DNA of 64,000 nucleotides. It comes from Amycolatopsis thailandensis (GTDB taxonomy: Bacteria > Actinomycetota > Actinomycetes > Mycobacteriales > Pseudonocardiaceae). Positions 20,600 to 30,427 of this stretch are shown here, one piece after another (position 1 is the first letter of the stretch; the number at the start of each line of letters is the position of its first letter). The DNA lies in the NCBI RefSeq assembly GCF_002234405.1, contig NZ_NMQT01000094.1:1-64000 (forward strand), written 5' to 3'. The notes below the pieces were generated by a model. That model searched no databases, was not told the DNA's origin, and worked only from the letters and a program-made list of their open reading frames with translations. A program made the translations under genes and the position numbers.

Positions 20600-20666
20600 C
20601 GCATTTCGTCCTCTGAATGCGATCCTTGCGTGAGCAACGATCGCATTCAGAGGACCAAATGCGTCA
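20597..20666. repeat. Palindrome, GCATTTCGTCCTCT family
   Basis: TGACGCATTT, GTCCTCTGAATGCGATC and their complements pair around a 14-nt loop with one mismatch. It spans the whole convergent gap and includes the thiD stop codon. The same family is at 40774 and 50890. Confidence 0.88.
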
Positions 20667-21062
20667 GCCGACGGGCTCCATCACCCGCGAGTCGTAGCCC
20701 TTGCGGGATTCGAGGATGCCGTCGAAGTTGGCGACCGACCATTCGCTGACCGCCATGAGCAGCTTGCTCGCGCTCGAACCGCGCTCGGTCAGCGCGTACT
20801 CGACGGTCGGCGGCGTGGTCGGGAAGACCGTGCGCGTGACCAGGCCGTCGCGTTCGAGGGCGCGCAGGTTCTGGGTCAGCATCTTCTGGCTGATCCCGCC
20901 GACCGCGCGGCGCAGTTCACCGAACCGGTGCGGCCGCCGGGACAGCGCGCCGAGCACCAGCGCGGTCCACTTGTTGGCGAGCAGATCGAGGACGTCGCGG
21001 CACGGGCAGTTCCGCAGATAGATGTCCCACGGCGATTCCGGCACTTCACAGGTAGTTTCCAT
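20664..21062 (-). CDS. HxlR family transcriptional regulator
   Basis: A 132-aa MarR-like winged-helix protein with the HxlR signature [22 protein letters not shown] and [23 protein letters not shown]. The cysteine pair near residue 20 could serve as a redox or quinone sensor, as in QorR/YodB relatives. It is divergent from a quinone-oxidoreductase-like gene, which it probably controls. Confidence 0.9.
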   Translation of the reverse strand: METTCEVPESPWDIYLRNCPCRDVLDLLANKWTALVLGALSRRPHRFGELRRAVGGISQKMLTQNLRALERDGLVTRTVFPTTPPTVEYALTERGSSASKLLMAVSEWSVANFDGILESRKGYDSRVMEPVG

Positions 21063-21063
21063 C

Positions 21064-21080
21064 AGGTACCTAGTTTACCT
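21064..21080. promoter_or_regulatory. Possible HxlR operator
   Basis: AGGTACCTAGTTTACCT lies just upstream of the regulator, with 5-bp outer arms AGGTA/TACCT. Weak dyad; assigned mainly by position in the divergent promoter region. Confidence 0.35.
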
Positions 21081-21150
21081 TCAAGTGCCTTCTGGCGAGA
21101 AGTGACCAAGCGGCCGAACATGGAGAGCACCTACAACGGAGGAGCTTTCG

Positions 21151-22074
21151 ATGCGCGTCGTGACCCAGCAGCGGCTTGGTGGCCCTGAAGTGCTGGAGGT
21201 GACCGAGACCGACCGTCCGGCCCCTGGACCGACGGAGGTGCTCGTGCGGGTGCGCGCCGCCGGGATCAACCCGGTCGACTGGAAGACACGGGCCTACGGC
21301 GTGTTCCTGGGCGAGCCGCCCTTCGTCCTCGGCTGGGACGTGTCCGGAGTCGTGGAGGAACTCGGCGTCGGCACGACGCGCTTCGCCGTCGGCGACGAGG
21401 TCCTCGGTTTCCCGTGGTTCCCCCGGCAGGCCGGTGGTTACGGCGAATACGTGACCGCGCCCGCCCGCCAGTTCGTGCCCAAACCCGCCGGGCTGAGCCA
21501 CGAGCAGGCCGCCGGGCTGCCACTCGCCGGGCTCACCGCGTGGCAGGGCCTGGTGGACATCGCCGGCCTCCAGCCGGGACAGCGGGTGCTGATCGACGCG
21601 GCCGCGGGCGGTGTCGGGCACCTCGCCGTCCAGGTGGCGAAGGCGCGTGGCGCGTACGTCCTTGGCACGGCGAGCGCCGGGAAGCACGGCTTCCTCCGCG
21701 ATCTCGGCGTCGACGAGCCGATCGACTACCGCGACGAGACCGCGACGGCGTCCGATGTGGACGTCGTGTTCGGGCTGGTCGGCGCGGAAAGCGACCTGCG
21801 CTGGCTGGACGCGGTGAAGCCCGGCGGCCTGCTCATCGCGGTACCCGGTGGCGTGAGCGAGGCCGTCGCCGCCAAGGCCGGAAAGCTCGGCGTGCGGACG
21901 TCGGGGATGCTCGCCGAACCCGATCAGCTCGGCTTGCTGGCGCTGACCGAGCTGATCGAGAAGGGCGAACTGCGCGTCCACGTCGAGCAGACGTTTCCGC
22001 TGGCGGAGGTCGCCAAGGCGCACGAAGTCGGCGAAGGCGGGCGTGTCACCGGGAAGCTCGTCCTGACCGTCTGA
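21151..22074 (+). CDS. NADPH:quinone reductase-like MDR protein
   Basis: A 307-aa zinc-free medium-chain dehydrogenase/reductase. It shows the family opener GGPEVLEVTE, AGINPVDWKTR (~35), LGWDVSGVV, and the Rossmann segment DAAAGGVGHLAVQVAKARGA (~150). It probably reduces quinones or alkenals with NADPH in the cytosol. GGAGG upstream of ATG 21151. The divergent HxlR gene suggests electrophile induction. Confidence 0.9.
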   Translation: MRVVTQQRLGGPEVLEVTETDRPAPGPTEVLVRVRAAGINPVDWKTRAYGVFLGEPPFVLGWDVSGVVEELGVGTTRFAVGDEVLGFPWFPRQAGGYGEYVTAPARQFVPKPAGLSHEQAAGLPLAGLTAWQGLVDIAGLQPGQRVLIDAAAGGVGHLAVQVAKARGAYVLGTASAGKHGFLRDLGVDEPIDYRDETATASDVDVVFGLVGAESDLRWLDAVKPGGLLIAVPGGVSEAVAAKAGKLGVRTSGMLAEPDQLGLLALTELIEKGELRVHVEQTFPLAEVAKAHEVGEGGRVTGKLVLTV

Positions 22075-22088
22075 GGGTGGGCGGCGGG

Positions 22089-22145
22089 GTGTCATGAGGG
22101 GTCCCCATAGGACGGTTTTCGTCCCATGGGGACCCCTCATGACAC
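22089..22145. repeat. Palindrome, GTCATGAGGGG family
   Basis: GTGTCATGAGGGGTCCCCAT and GGAC pair with GTCC and ATGGGGACCCCTCATGACAC around GGTTTTC, with one mismatch. It fills the convergent gap between the MDR gene and the PI-PLC gene. Confidence 0.9.
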
Positions 22146-22155
22146 TTACCCGGAC

Positions 22156-23175
22156 CTAACCGCGCGGAAGTGCCTGCGGCAGCACGGTGGTCAGCCCCGT
22201 CCAGTCCGAGGTCAGCACCGAAGCGTGGTTCTTCGCCAGCAGCACCGCCCGCGCGTTCGCCTGCTCCACGGAGGGCGCGCGGGAGTCGATGGCCGGCGCG
22301 ACGTTGTGCGCGTCGGTCATCACCACGTAGTAGTGGTTGTCGTCGTACCAGCCGGGCCCGGTCTGTGTCAGGAACGCGTTCGCGTCGCCGTCGAAGACGA
22401 CGAACCACGGCCGCAGCCCGGTGTCGGCGTATTTCGTCCGCGGGTCGCCGGGCGCCGCGCCGTGCACAGCCGGGAAGATCTGCGCCTCGCCGACGCGGCC
22501 GGAGTCCTTAAGCGACCGCAGATACCGCGCGTACTCGACGTCGGTCTTGAGCGTGTCCGTCGGATTGCCCTCTTCGACCGTGCCGGGGATCACCTCGATG
22601 ATCACCTTGCCGCGCAGCGCGTCCAGCGACGGCCAGTTGTCCGCTTTGGCCGCCTCGTCGAGCGTCGCGTACCCGCCGAGCAGGTCCGCCGGCCGGAAGA
22701 CCGCGCTGCCGAGGTGCGCCCGGACGGACGCGTCGAGTTCGTCCGGGCCGAGGCCGCGGTTGTCCGCGAACCCGGTCTTCATCTCCAGTTTGAGCGTCAC
22801 CGGTTTGCTGTCCGGATGCGCGCCCAGCCAGACGCGGATGTCGTCGAGGCAGTGTTCGAGATTCTTGTTCCGCCCACCGGAGTACAACTGCGACGGCGAA
22901 CTCGCCGCGACGCAATTGTTGTTGTTCCCCAAAGGGTTCGAGTGACTCACTTTCCACTCGCGAGTGATGATGTTCGGCCAGACGTCGAGTTCGATCAGCG
23001 AGGTGCCGGCGTCCAGTGAGCGCGCCAAGTAGTCGTAGGCACCGGTCTCGTAGGTGTTGTGGACGCCGATCGTGGTCACGTGGGAGACCTTGGCGGTGTC
23101 GGCGTTCGCGACCGTTCCGGACAGCGAGGCCGCCACGATCACGCCGGCGAGGGATACCGCGGGGAGGAGTTTCAT
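22156..23175 (-). CDS. Secreted phosphatidylinositol-specific phospholipase C-like protein
   Basis: A 339-aa secreted protein of the calcium-dependent PI-PLC-C1-like family. It has a signal peptide (MKLLPAVSLAGVIVAASLSGTVANA), the catalytic-His motif IGVHNTYE (~37), LIELDVWPN (~60), and KLEMKTG later. It would hydrolyse phosphoinositides or related lipids outside the cell. The two Cys (in NNNNCVAASS and EHCLDD) may form a disulfide. It is monocistronic and divergent from the second thiD. Confidence 0.85.
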   Translation of the reverse strand: MKLLPAVSLAGVIVAASLSGTVANADTAKVSHVTTIGVHNTYETGAYDYLARSLDAGTSLIELDVWPNIITREWKVSHSNPLGNNNNCVAASSPSQLYSGGRNKNLEHCLDDIRVWLGAHPDSKPVTLKLEMKTGFADNRGLGPDELDASVRAHLGSAVFRPADLLGGYATLDEAAKADNWPSLDALRGKVIIEVIPGTVEEGNPTDTLKTDVEYARYLRSLKDSGRVGEAQIFPAVHGAAPGDPRTKYADTGLRPWFVVFDGDANAFLTQTGPGWYDDNHYYVVMTDAHNVAPAIDSRAPSVEQANARAVLLAKNHASVLTSDWTGLTTVLPQALPRG

Positions 23176-23284
23176 CCGAGCCCTTTCGCACGCGGGAAGT
23201 GCAATGGCTCACACACTGTGCCACCGTGATCGGGTGCGGCCGAACCCCTGTTGAACCAAAAGGACCAGTCGGGAAAATGAACTC

Positions 23285-24115
23285 ATGAGCGAGAACCCGA
23301 GCCCGCCGTCGGCGCTGACCATCGCAGGCTCCGACTCCGGCGGCGCCGCCGGCCTCCAGGCCGACCTGCGCACGTTCCTCACCTGTGGCGTGCACGGCCT
23401 GGTCGCGGTGACCGCCGTGACCGTCCAGAACACCCTCGGCGTGCACGACCGCACCGACATCCCGGCGCATATCGTCGCCGGGCAGATCGAGGCCGTCGCC
23501 GCCGACATGGGCGTCAACGCGGCCAAGACCGGCATGCTGGCCTCGGCCGAGATCATCCACGCCGTCGCCGCGGCCTGCGACAAGGCCGAGATCGGCCGCG
23601 ACGCCAAGGTGCCGTTCGTGGTCGACCCGGTCGCGGCGTCGATGCACGGGCATCCGCTGTTCGACGAAGCCGGGCTGGTGGCGCTGCGCGACGAACTCCT
23701 GCCGCGCGCGACCGTCCTCACCCCGAACCTCGACGAGGTCCGCCTGCTGACCGGCATGACGGTGACCACCCGCGAACAGATGCACCAGGCCGCCGTCGTC
23801 CTGCACCGGCTCGGCCCGAAGTACGTGCTCGTGAAGAGCGGCCACCTCGTCTCCGACCCGGAATGCGTCGACGTGCTCTTCGACGGCTCCACGTTCGTCG
23901 AGCTGCCGGGCGAGCGGTACGCGACGCAGCACACGCACGGCGCCGGGGACACCATGGCGTCGGCGTTGACGGCCGGTCTCGCGAAGGGGATGTCCGTCGT
24001 GGAAGCGGCCCGCTACGGCAAGTGGTTCGTCTCACACGCGGTCGAAAACGCCTATCCCATGGGCGCGAAGGTCGGTCCGGTTTCGGCGTTTTGGCGGCTT
24101 GCGCCGGAGCATTGA
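23285..24115 (+). CDS. thiD: ThiD/PdxK-like HMP kinase, copy 2
   Basis: A 276-aa ribokinase-family paralogue of the ThiD at 19784, alike over the whole length ([50 protein letters not shown]). Its anion-hole motif is HGAGDTMAS. It may phosphorylate HMP, HMP-P or pyridoxal-type substrates. It lies outside the riboswitch operon, so its expression is not TPP-coupled, which suggests salvage. 26 bp before the channel gene. Confidence 0.88.
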   Translation: MSENPSPPSALTIAGSDSGGAAGLQADLRTFLTCGVHGLVAVTAVTVQNTLGVHDRTDIPAHIVAGQIEAVAADMGVNAAKTGMLASAEIIHAVAAACDKAEIGRDAKVPFVVDPVAASMHGHPLFDEAGLVALRDELLPRATVLTPNLDEVRLLTGMTVTTREQMHQAAVVLHRLGPKYVLVKSGHLVSDPECVDVLFDGSTFVELPGERYATQHTHGAGDTMASALTAGLAKGMSVVEAARYGKWFVSHAVENAYPMGAKVGPVSAFWRLAPEH

Positions 24116-24128
24116 GAACGCGTCCGGT

Positions 24129-24134
24129 TACGAT
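24129..24134 (+). promoter_or_regulatory. -10 box of leaderless channel gene
   Basis: TACGAT (TANNNT) ends 7 nt before the GTG at 24142; no Shine-Dalgarno sequence. Confidence 0.45.
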
Positions 24135-24141
24135 CTGTGCC

Positions 24142-24942
24142 GTGTCCGGACGCGAGCGGGTGGCCAGAATCGTCGAGGCCCGCGCATTCCAGAACTTCAT
24201 CATCGCGGTGATCGTCTTCAACGCCGTCACACTCGGCTTGGAGACCTCGACGAGAATGCTCGCGGAGTACGGGCCGCTGTTGCACACGGTCGACTACATC
24301 GCGCTCACGATCTTCGTGCTCGAACTCGCCGCGAAGTTCTACGCCTATCGCGCGAAGTTCTTCCGCGACCCGTGGAACATCTTCGACCTGCTCGTGGTCG
24401 GCATCGCGGTGATCCCCACGACCGGCCCGTTCGCGGTGCTGCGGGCGTTGCGGGTCTTGCGGGTGCTGCGGCTGATCTCGGTGGTGCCGTCGATGCGGAA
24501 GGTCGTCACCGGCCTGCTCGCGTCGATCCCCGGGATGGCGTCGATCGCCGCGCTCCTCGCGTTGATCATCTTCGTGGCGGGCGTGATGGCGACGAAGCTC
24601 TTCGGCGCGATTTCGCCGGAGAACTTCGGGGATCTCGGCACTTCGCTGTTCACGCTGTTCCAGGTGATGACCGGCGAGGCGTGGCCGGACATCGCCAAGG
24701 AGATCATGAAGGAAGCACCCATGGCCTGGGTGTTCTTCGTGGTCTACATCCTCGTGTCCAGCTTCGCGGTGCTGAACCTCTTCATCGCCGTCGTGGTCAG
24801 CGGGATGGAGGACGAGCTTCGCCAGGACATCCGTGAGGAGGAGGCGAAGCAAGCCGAAACCCAGGCTCAGGCGAACAAGGAGATCCTCGACGAGCTCCGC
24901 GCCCTTCGTGCCGAAGTCGCGGAGCTACGTCAGAACGCTTAG
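24142..24942 (+). CDS. Single-domain voltage-gated cation channel (NavBac-like)
   Basis: A 266-aa six-helix channel subunit expected to form tetramers in the membrane. S1 is FQNFIIAVIVFNAVTLGLET; S4 is VLRALRVLRVLRLISV with Arg at every third position (four gating charges); S5-S6 enclose the pore FQVMTGEAWPDIAKE. The C-terminus is a charged coiled coil, as in NaChBac. The filter is TGEAWPD rather than TLESW: it keeps the Glu and adds an Asp at the position acidic in Ca-selective mutants, so calcium permeation is possible. The end overlaps the convergent MarR gene by 4 bp. Confidence 0.9.
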   Translation: MSGRERVARIVEARAFQNFIIAVIVFNAVTLGLETSTRMLAEYGPLLHTVDYIALTIFVLELAAKFYAYRAKFFRDPWNIFDLLVVGIAVIPTTGPFAVLRALRVLRVLRLISVVPSMRKVVTGLLASIPGMASIAALLALIIFVAGVMATKLFGAISPENFGDLGTSLFTLFQVMTGEAWPDIAKEIMKEAPMAWVFFVVYILVSSFAVLNLFIAVVVSGMEDELRQDIREEEAKQAETQAQANKEILDELRALRAEVAELRQNA

Positions 24943-25373
24943 CGGTCTTCGTCCGCGATGAGCGCTTCGAGAGCGGGAAGAGCCGCCGCGAGCGCCGCCT
25001 GGTGCTCCGGGGTCAGCCTGTCGAGGCGCGTCCCCAGTTCGCGGACGCGCGTCGACCGGACACCGGAAACCAGCCTCTCGCCCTCTTCCGTGGCCTTCGC
25101 GAGCCAGGCGCGCCTGTCGATCGGGTCCGATTCACGGCTGACGTAGCCCGCTTCGACCAGTGAAGCGACGATCCTCGACATGGTGGCCGCGGCGACGCCT
25201 TCCTTCGCCGCGAGATCACCCAGACGGAGCTGTCCGTAGTTCACGAGCGTCGCGAGCGCGGAGATCGCGCCGTGGCCTGGCCCGGGCACGCCCGCCTGGC
25301 GCAGTGACCTCGACAATCGGCCCACCGCCAGGAACAACCTGCCCGAAACGTCCTGGACCGCTGACGTGGTCAC
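24939..25373 (-). CDS. MarR family transcriptional regulator
   Basis: A 144-aa winged-helix dimer-type regulator (GQLRLGDLAAKEGVAAATMSRIVASLVEAGYVSR, then DRRAWLAKATEEG). GTG 25373 is chosen because AGAGGAG stands 7 nt before it; an upstream in-frame ATG at 25427 would add 18 residues. It has no divergent partner, so its target is unknown. It is convergent with the channel gene. Confidence 0.85.
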   Translation of the reverse strand: MTTSAVQDVSGRLFLAVGRLSRSLRQAGVPGPGHGAISALATLVNYGQLRLGDLAAKEGVAAATMSRIVASLVEAGYVSRESDPIDRRAWLAKATEEGERLVSGVRSTRVRELGTRLDRLTPEHQAALAAALPALEALIADEDR

Positions 25374-25482
25374 CACTGGCTCCTCTGGGTACACGGTGGC
25401 GGGTGCGCCGCCGGAGAGTGCCGTCAACCATACGGGCTCTCAGGGCGTACTCGCTGTGAAGGCCGTGAACCGTACAAAAGGG

Positions 25483-27514
<2,032 letters not shown>

Positions 27515-27523
27515 GACGATCAC

Positions 27524-27613
27524 GCTCCCTGCGCCGGCATGACCCGGATCAGGTTCCACGGTCGGAGCGGTTTCGGCTCCCTCTCAGCCCGTCCTCGGGC
27601 TCCCGTGCGGACC
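27524..27613 (-). ncRNA. TPP riboswitch (thiO leader)
   Basis: On the minus strand: GGGAGCCCGAGGACGGGCTG, then AGAGGGAG, ACCGTGGAACCTGATCCGGG, TCATGCCGGCGCAGGGAGCG. All thi-box parts are present, and the final GGGAG serves the thiO start. The thiO ATG is 9 bp beyond it. Confidence 0.95.
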
Positions 27614-27633
27614 ACCCCACCGTAGCGCGCGGG

Positions 27634-27639
27634 TACCGT
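27634..27639 (+). promoter_or_regulatory. -10 box of leaderless thiE
   Basis: TACCGT (TANNNT) ends 7 nt before the thiE ATG at 27647. thiE therefore appears not to have a riboswitch leader of its own. Confidence 0.5.
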
Positions 27640-27646
27640 CGCCGCC

Positions 27647-28303
27647 ATGCCCACCCTGTCTGGTCCTCAGATCCGCGCCGCCCTCGCGGACGCCCGCCTG
27701 TACCTCTGCACCGACGCCCGGTCCGGTCGCGGCGATCTCGCCGAATTCGCCGACGCGGCGCTGGCCGGCGGGGTCGACATCATCCAGCTGAGGGACAAGA
27801 CGATCGAGGCGAAACAAGAGATCGCCGCGCTGGAAGTGCTGGCGGAGGCGTGCGAGAAGCACGGCAAACTGCTGGCGGTGAACGACCGCGCGGACGTCGC
27901 GCTCGCCGCCGGCGCGCACGTGCTGCACCTGGGGCAGGACGACATCCCGGTCCCGCTGGCGCGTCGTGTGCTCGGGGACGACGTGGTGATCGGCCGGTCC
28001 ACCCATTCGGCCGAACAGGCCAAGGCGGCCGCCGAGGAACCCGGCGTGGACTACTTCTGCACCGGTCCGTGCTGGCCGACGCCGACGAAGCCGGGGCGGC
28101 CCGCTCCCGGGCTCGACCTGGTGCGCTCCACCGCGGCCTTCGGGACGTCGCGGCCGTGGTTCGCGATCGGCGGCATCGACACCGAACGGCTGCCCGAGGT
28201 GCTGGACGCGGGGGCGTCGCGGATCGTCGTCGTCCGGGCGATCACCGAGGCCGAGGACCCCGAAGCGGCCGCTCGCACGCTTCGCGGGTCCCTCATCTCG
28301 TGA
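27647..28303 (+). CDS. thiE: Thiamine-phosphate synthase ThiE
   Basis: Joins HMP-PP and thiazole-phosphate to thiamine-phosphate. 218 aa, TIM-barrel. Motifs: IIQLRDK (~45), [25 protein letters not shown] (~75-100), [13 protein letters not shown] and FAIGGID. Divergent from thiO-thiS-thiG, with about 130 bp shared. Confidence 0.95.
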   Translation: MPTLSGPQIRAALADARLYLCTDARSGRGDLAEFADAALAGGVDIIQLRDKTIEAKQEIAALEVLAEACEKHGKLLAVNDRADVALAAGAHVLHLGQDDIPVPLARRVLGDDVVIGRSTHSAEQAKAAAEEPGVDYFCTGPCWPTPTKPGRPAPGLDLVRSTAAFGTSRPWFAIGGIDTERLPEVLDAGASRIVVVRAITEAEDPEAAARTLRGSLIS

Positions 28304-28342
28304 GTGGCGAGAACTGGTGAAGCCGACCACGGGGGCGGTTTC

Positions 28343-28491
28343 GTGTGACTGGAGGGACGGCACACGTGATCAGACGGACGACACGTGTGTCCAGACGGAC
28401 GACACTCGGCAGGAGCCCGGCCGCGAGCGTGTCGTCCCTCCAGTCACGCGTGTCGTCCGTCTGATCACACGCGCCGTCCACTCGATCACGC
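28343..28491. repeat. 21-bp modular repeat array 2 (3 forward units, spacer, 3 reverse units)
   Basis: Forward units 28343-28363, 28364-28384 and 28385-28405 share the core GACGGACGACAC. A 23-nt GC-rich centre (28406-28428) follows, then reverse units 28429-28449, 28450-28470 and 28471-28491 with core GTGTCGTCCGTCTGATCAC. All units are exactly 21 bp. It occupies the convergent gap between thiE and a membrane-protein gene and could form a long interrupted hairpin. Confidence 0.9.
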
Positions 28492-28526
28492 GCCGGTGAA
28501 ACGTCGCACCAGGTCCTCGTGAGGGA

Positions 28527-29246
28527 TCAGGGCGCGGGGGTGCCGGAGGCCGGGGCCGACGGGGTCGTCGAGGGCGCCTGAGAGGTCGAAGGCGTCGTGG
28601 ACGGCGTCGTCGGAGGCGCCTGCGTGGTCGTGGGCGCCGTCGGTGTCGTCGTGGGGGTCGGCGTGGTCGACGGCGGCGTCTCGGGCCGGTTGTCCTGGGT
28701 CTCCGAACGGGACGTCGCGGGTGGGCTGTCGTGCTTGTCCTTCCGCTCCTGGTCCTGCCCGCCGCCGACGATCTTCCCCAGCGTCGTCCCTGTCCCGCCG
28801 CCGAAGGTCTTCCCGGTCGCGCCCTCGAAACCGGTGATCGCGACGAGCGCCACCACGAACGCCACCACGCTGACCCCGGCGATCACCGCCCAGCGCGGTT
28901 TGAACTTCCGCCCGGACGGCTCTTCCTCCTCCGCGGGGGTGAGCCGGACGGTCTCCTGCTCCGACGGGTCGAGCACCTTGCGGCGGCCGGGAACGGTCAG
29001 CACCATCCCCGCCTTGAGCGCGGCGTCCTTCGTCCGCTGGAGCGAACGCAGGTACAACTCGCCACCGAGCGTGGTGATCACACTCGCCAGCCCGGCGCCC
29101 GCCACCGTTCCCGCCACACCGAGCGTGGAACCCAGCAGGGCCGCGGTGATCGCGGCCATCGCGGCCGCCGTCACCTGGACGATCCTGCCCTGCTTCTCCG
29201 TCTTTTCGGTCTTTTCGATGGCCTTTTCGGAGGTCTCCTTGGTCAT
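28527..29246 (-). CDS. Hypothetical membrane protein with Thr/Pro-rich tail
   Basis: A 239-aa protein I do not recognise by family. It has a Lys/Glu-rich N-terminus (KETSEKAIEKTEKTEK), a glycine/alanine-rich hydrophobic hairpin (~25-65), a charged linker, a second membrane segment WAVIAGVSVVAFVVALVAI (~118) and a ~75-residue Thr/Pro/Ser tail. The tail resembles a cell-wall-spanning segment, so it probably faces outwards. Confidence 0.75.
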   Translation of the reverse strand: MTKETSEKAIEKTEKTEKQGRIVQVTAAAMAAITAALLGSTLGVAGTVAGAGLASVITTLGGELYLRSLQRTKDAALKAGMVLTVPGRRKVLDPSEQETVRLTPAEEEEPSGRKFKPRWAVIAGVSVVAFVVALVAITGFEGATGKTFGGGTGTTLGKIVGGGQDQERKDKHDSPPATSRSETQDNRPETPPSTTPTPTTTPTAPTTTQAPPTTPSTTPSTSQAPSTTPSAPASGTPAP

Positions 29247-29315
29247 GATCCCGTTCTGCAGCTAGTCGGTCCTCACCCAGTCCTAACGAGTAAGGCGCGC
29301 GGGATGCTCCCTTCG

Positions 29316-29324
29316 TTGTCCACA
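29316..29324 (+). promoter_or_regulatory. Single DnaA-box-like site
   Basis: TTGTCCACA is a perfect match to the actinobacterial DnaA-box consensus, in the divergent region before the dehydratase gene. One site alone can be chance. Confidence 0.3.
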
Positions 29325-29383
29325 CGTGAGGAGCGCCACCCTGTCTGTCCAAAAAGGACTGTCCATGGTTCACAACTCCTTGA

Positions 29384-29389
29384 CATAAT
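29384..29389 (+). promoter_or_regulatory. Possible -10 box of leaderless dehydratase gene
   Basis: CATAAT ends 7 nt before ATG 29397; no Shine-Dalgarno sequence is seen. It departs from TANNNT at the first base. Confidence 0.35.
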
Positions 29390-29396
29390 CGGGCGT

Positions 29397-30344
29397 ATGG
29401 ACCTGGTTTCGATCGAGGAAATCCGCGACGCGGCGAGCCGTGTCAAAGGCGCCGCGGTGCGCACGCCGTTGCTGGAACAGTCTTGGGCGCCGTTGTGGCT
29501 CAAACCGGAAAGCCTTCAGCCGATCGGCGCTTTCAAGGTGCGCGGTGCCTACAACGCGATCGCCGCGCTGAACGAAGATCAGCGCGCCCGCGGCGTTTGC
29601 GCGTTCTCCAGCGGCAACCACGCGCAAGCGGTCGCCTACGCGGCGAAGCGATTCGGGATTCCCGCGACGATCATCGTCCCGGACGTCGCGCCGCGCGCCA
29701 AGGTCGAAGCCACCAAGGCGCTCGGCGCCGAAGTCATCGAAGTCCCGATCGACCGCCAGGAGTCCTCCGCGCTCGCCGTCGCCGAGGAGCGGGCGCTCAC
29801 CATGATCCCGCCGTTCGACCACCGCGACGTCATCGCCGGACAGGGCACCGTCGGCCTGGAGATCGCCGAGGACCTGCCGGACGCCGGTGTCGTGCTCGTC
29901 CCGCTCAGCGGCGGCGGACTGGCCTCGGGCGTCGGCACGGCGATCAAAGCGCTGCTCCCCGGCGCGAAGGTCATCGGCGTCGAGCCCGAACTCGCGGCCG
30001 ACACCGCCGAGGGGCTGCGCGCGGGCAGGCGCATCGAATGGCCGATGGACCTGCGGGCACGGACCAGCGCGGACGGCCTGCGCGCCCAGCCGTCGGACCT
30101 GACCTTCGCCCACCTCCAGGCGGTGCTCGACGACGTCGTCACGGTGTCCGAGGAGGAGATTGGGGAGGCCGTCCGGACGCTGGCGCACCGCGCCCGCCTG
30201 ATCGCCGAACCGAGCGGGGCCACCGCGACAGCCGCGTACCTGTCCCACCGCGACGCGCTGCCGCCGGGAAAGGTCGTTTCGGTCGTTTCGGGCGGCAATA
30301 TGGACCCGGCGACGCTGGCCGCCCTCCTGGCTGACCGGGGCTGA
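29397..30344 (+). CDS. PLP-dependent threonine/serine dehydratase
   Basis: A 315-aa fold-type II PLP enzyme that deaminates Thr or Ser to a 2-oxoacid and ammonia. The PLP lysine lies in IGAFKVRGAYNAI (~43), the substrate loop is SSGNHAQAVAYAAK, and the phosphate cup is PLSGGGLASGVG. There is no C-terminal ACT regulatory domain, so it resembles catabolic rather than biosynthetic (IlvA) forms. Convergent with the MFS exporter. Ser racemase-type activity cannot be excluded. Confidence 0.9.
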   Translation: MDLVSIEEIRDAASRVKGAAVRTPLLEQSWAPLWLKPESLQPIGAFKVRGAYNAIAALNEDQRARGVCAFSSGNHAQAVAYAAKRFGIPATIIVPDVAPRAKVEATKALGAEVIEVPIDRQESSALAVAEERALTMIPPFDHRDVIAGQGTVGLEIAEDLPDAGVVLVPLSGGGLASGVGTAIKALLPGAKVIGVEPELAADTAEGLRAGRRIEWPMDLRARTSADGLRAQPSDLTFAHLQAVLDDVVTVSEEEIGEAVRTLAHRARLIAEPSGATATAAYLSHRDALPPGKVVSVVSGGNMDPATLAALLADRG

Positions 30345-30360
30345 CCGACCGGCCGCCGGA

Positions 30361-30415
30361 TGTCAGGAAAGGGGCTTTCAGGACATTTTTCGTCCTGAAA
30401 GCCCCTTTCCTGACA
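30361..30415. repeat. 24-bp perfect palindrome, TCAGGAAAGGGG family
   Basis: The arm TGTCAGGAAAGGGGCTTTCA plus GGAC pairs exactly with the other arm around ATTTTTC. It sits in the convergent gap between dehydratase and exporter; its closest relatives are at 11422 and 22089. Confidence 0.92.
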
Positions 30416-30427
30416 CGCGAGAGGGGG

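Noticed and set aside
27541-27613. Intrinsic terminator of thiE's divergent partner
   Set aside because: The stem-rich sequence is part of the thiO TPP riboswitch.
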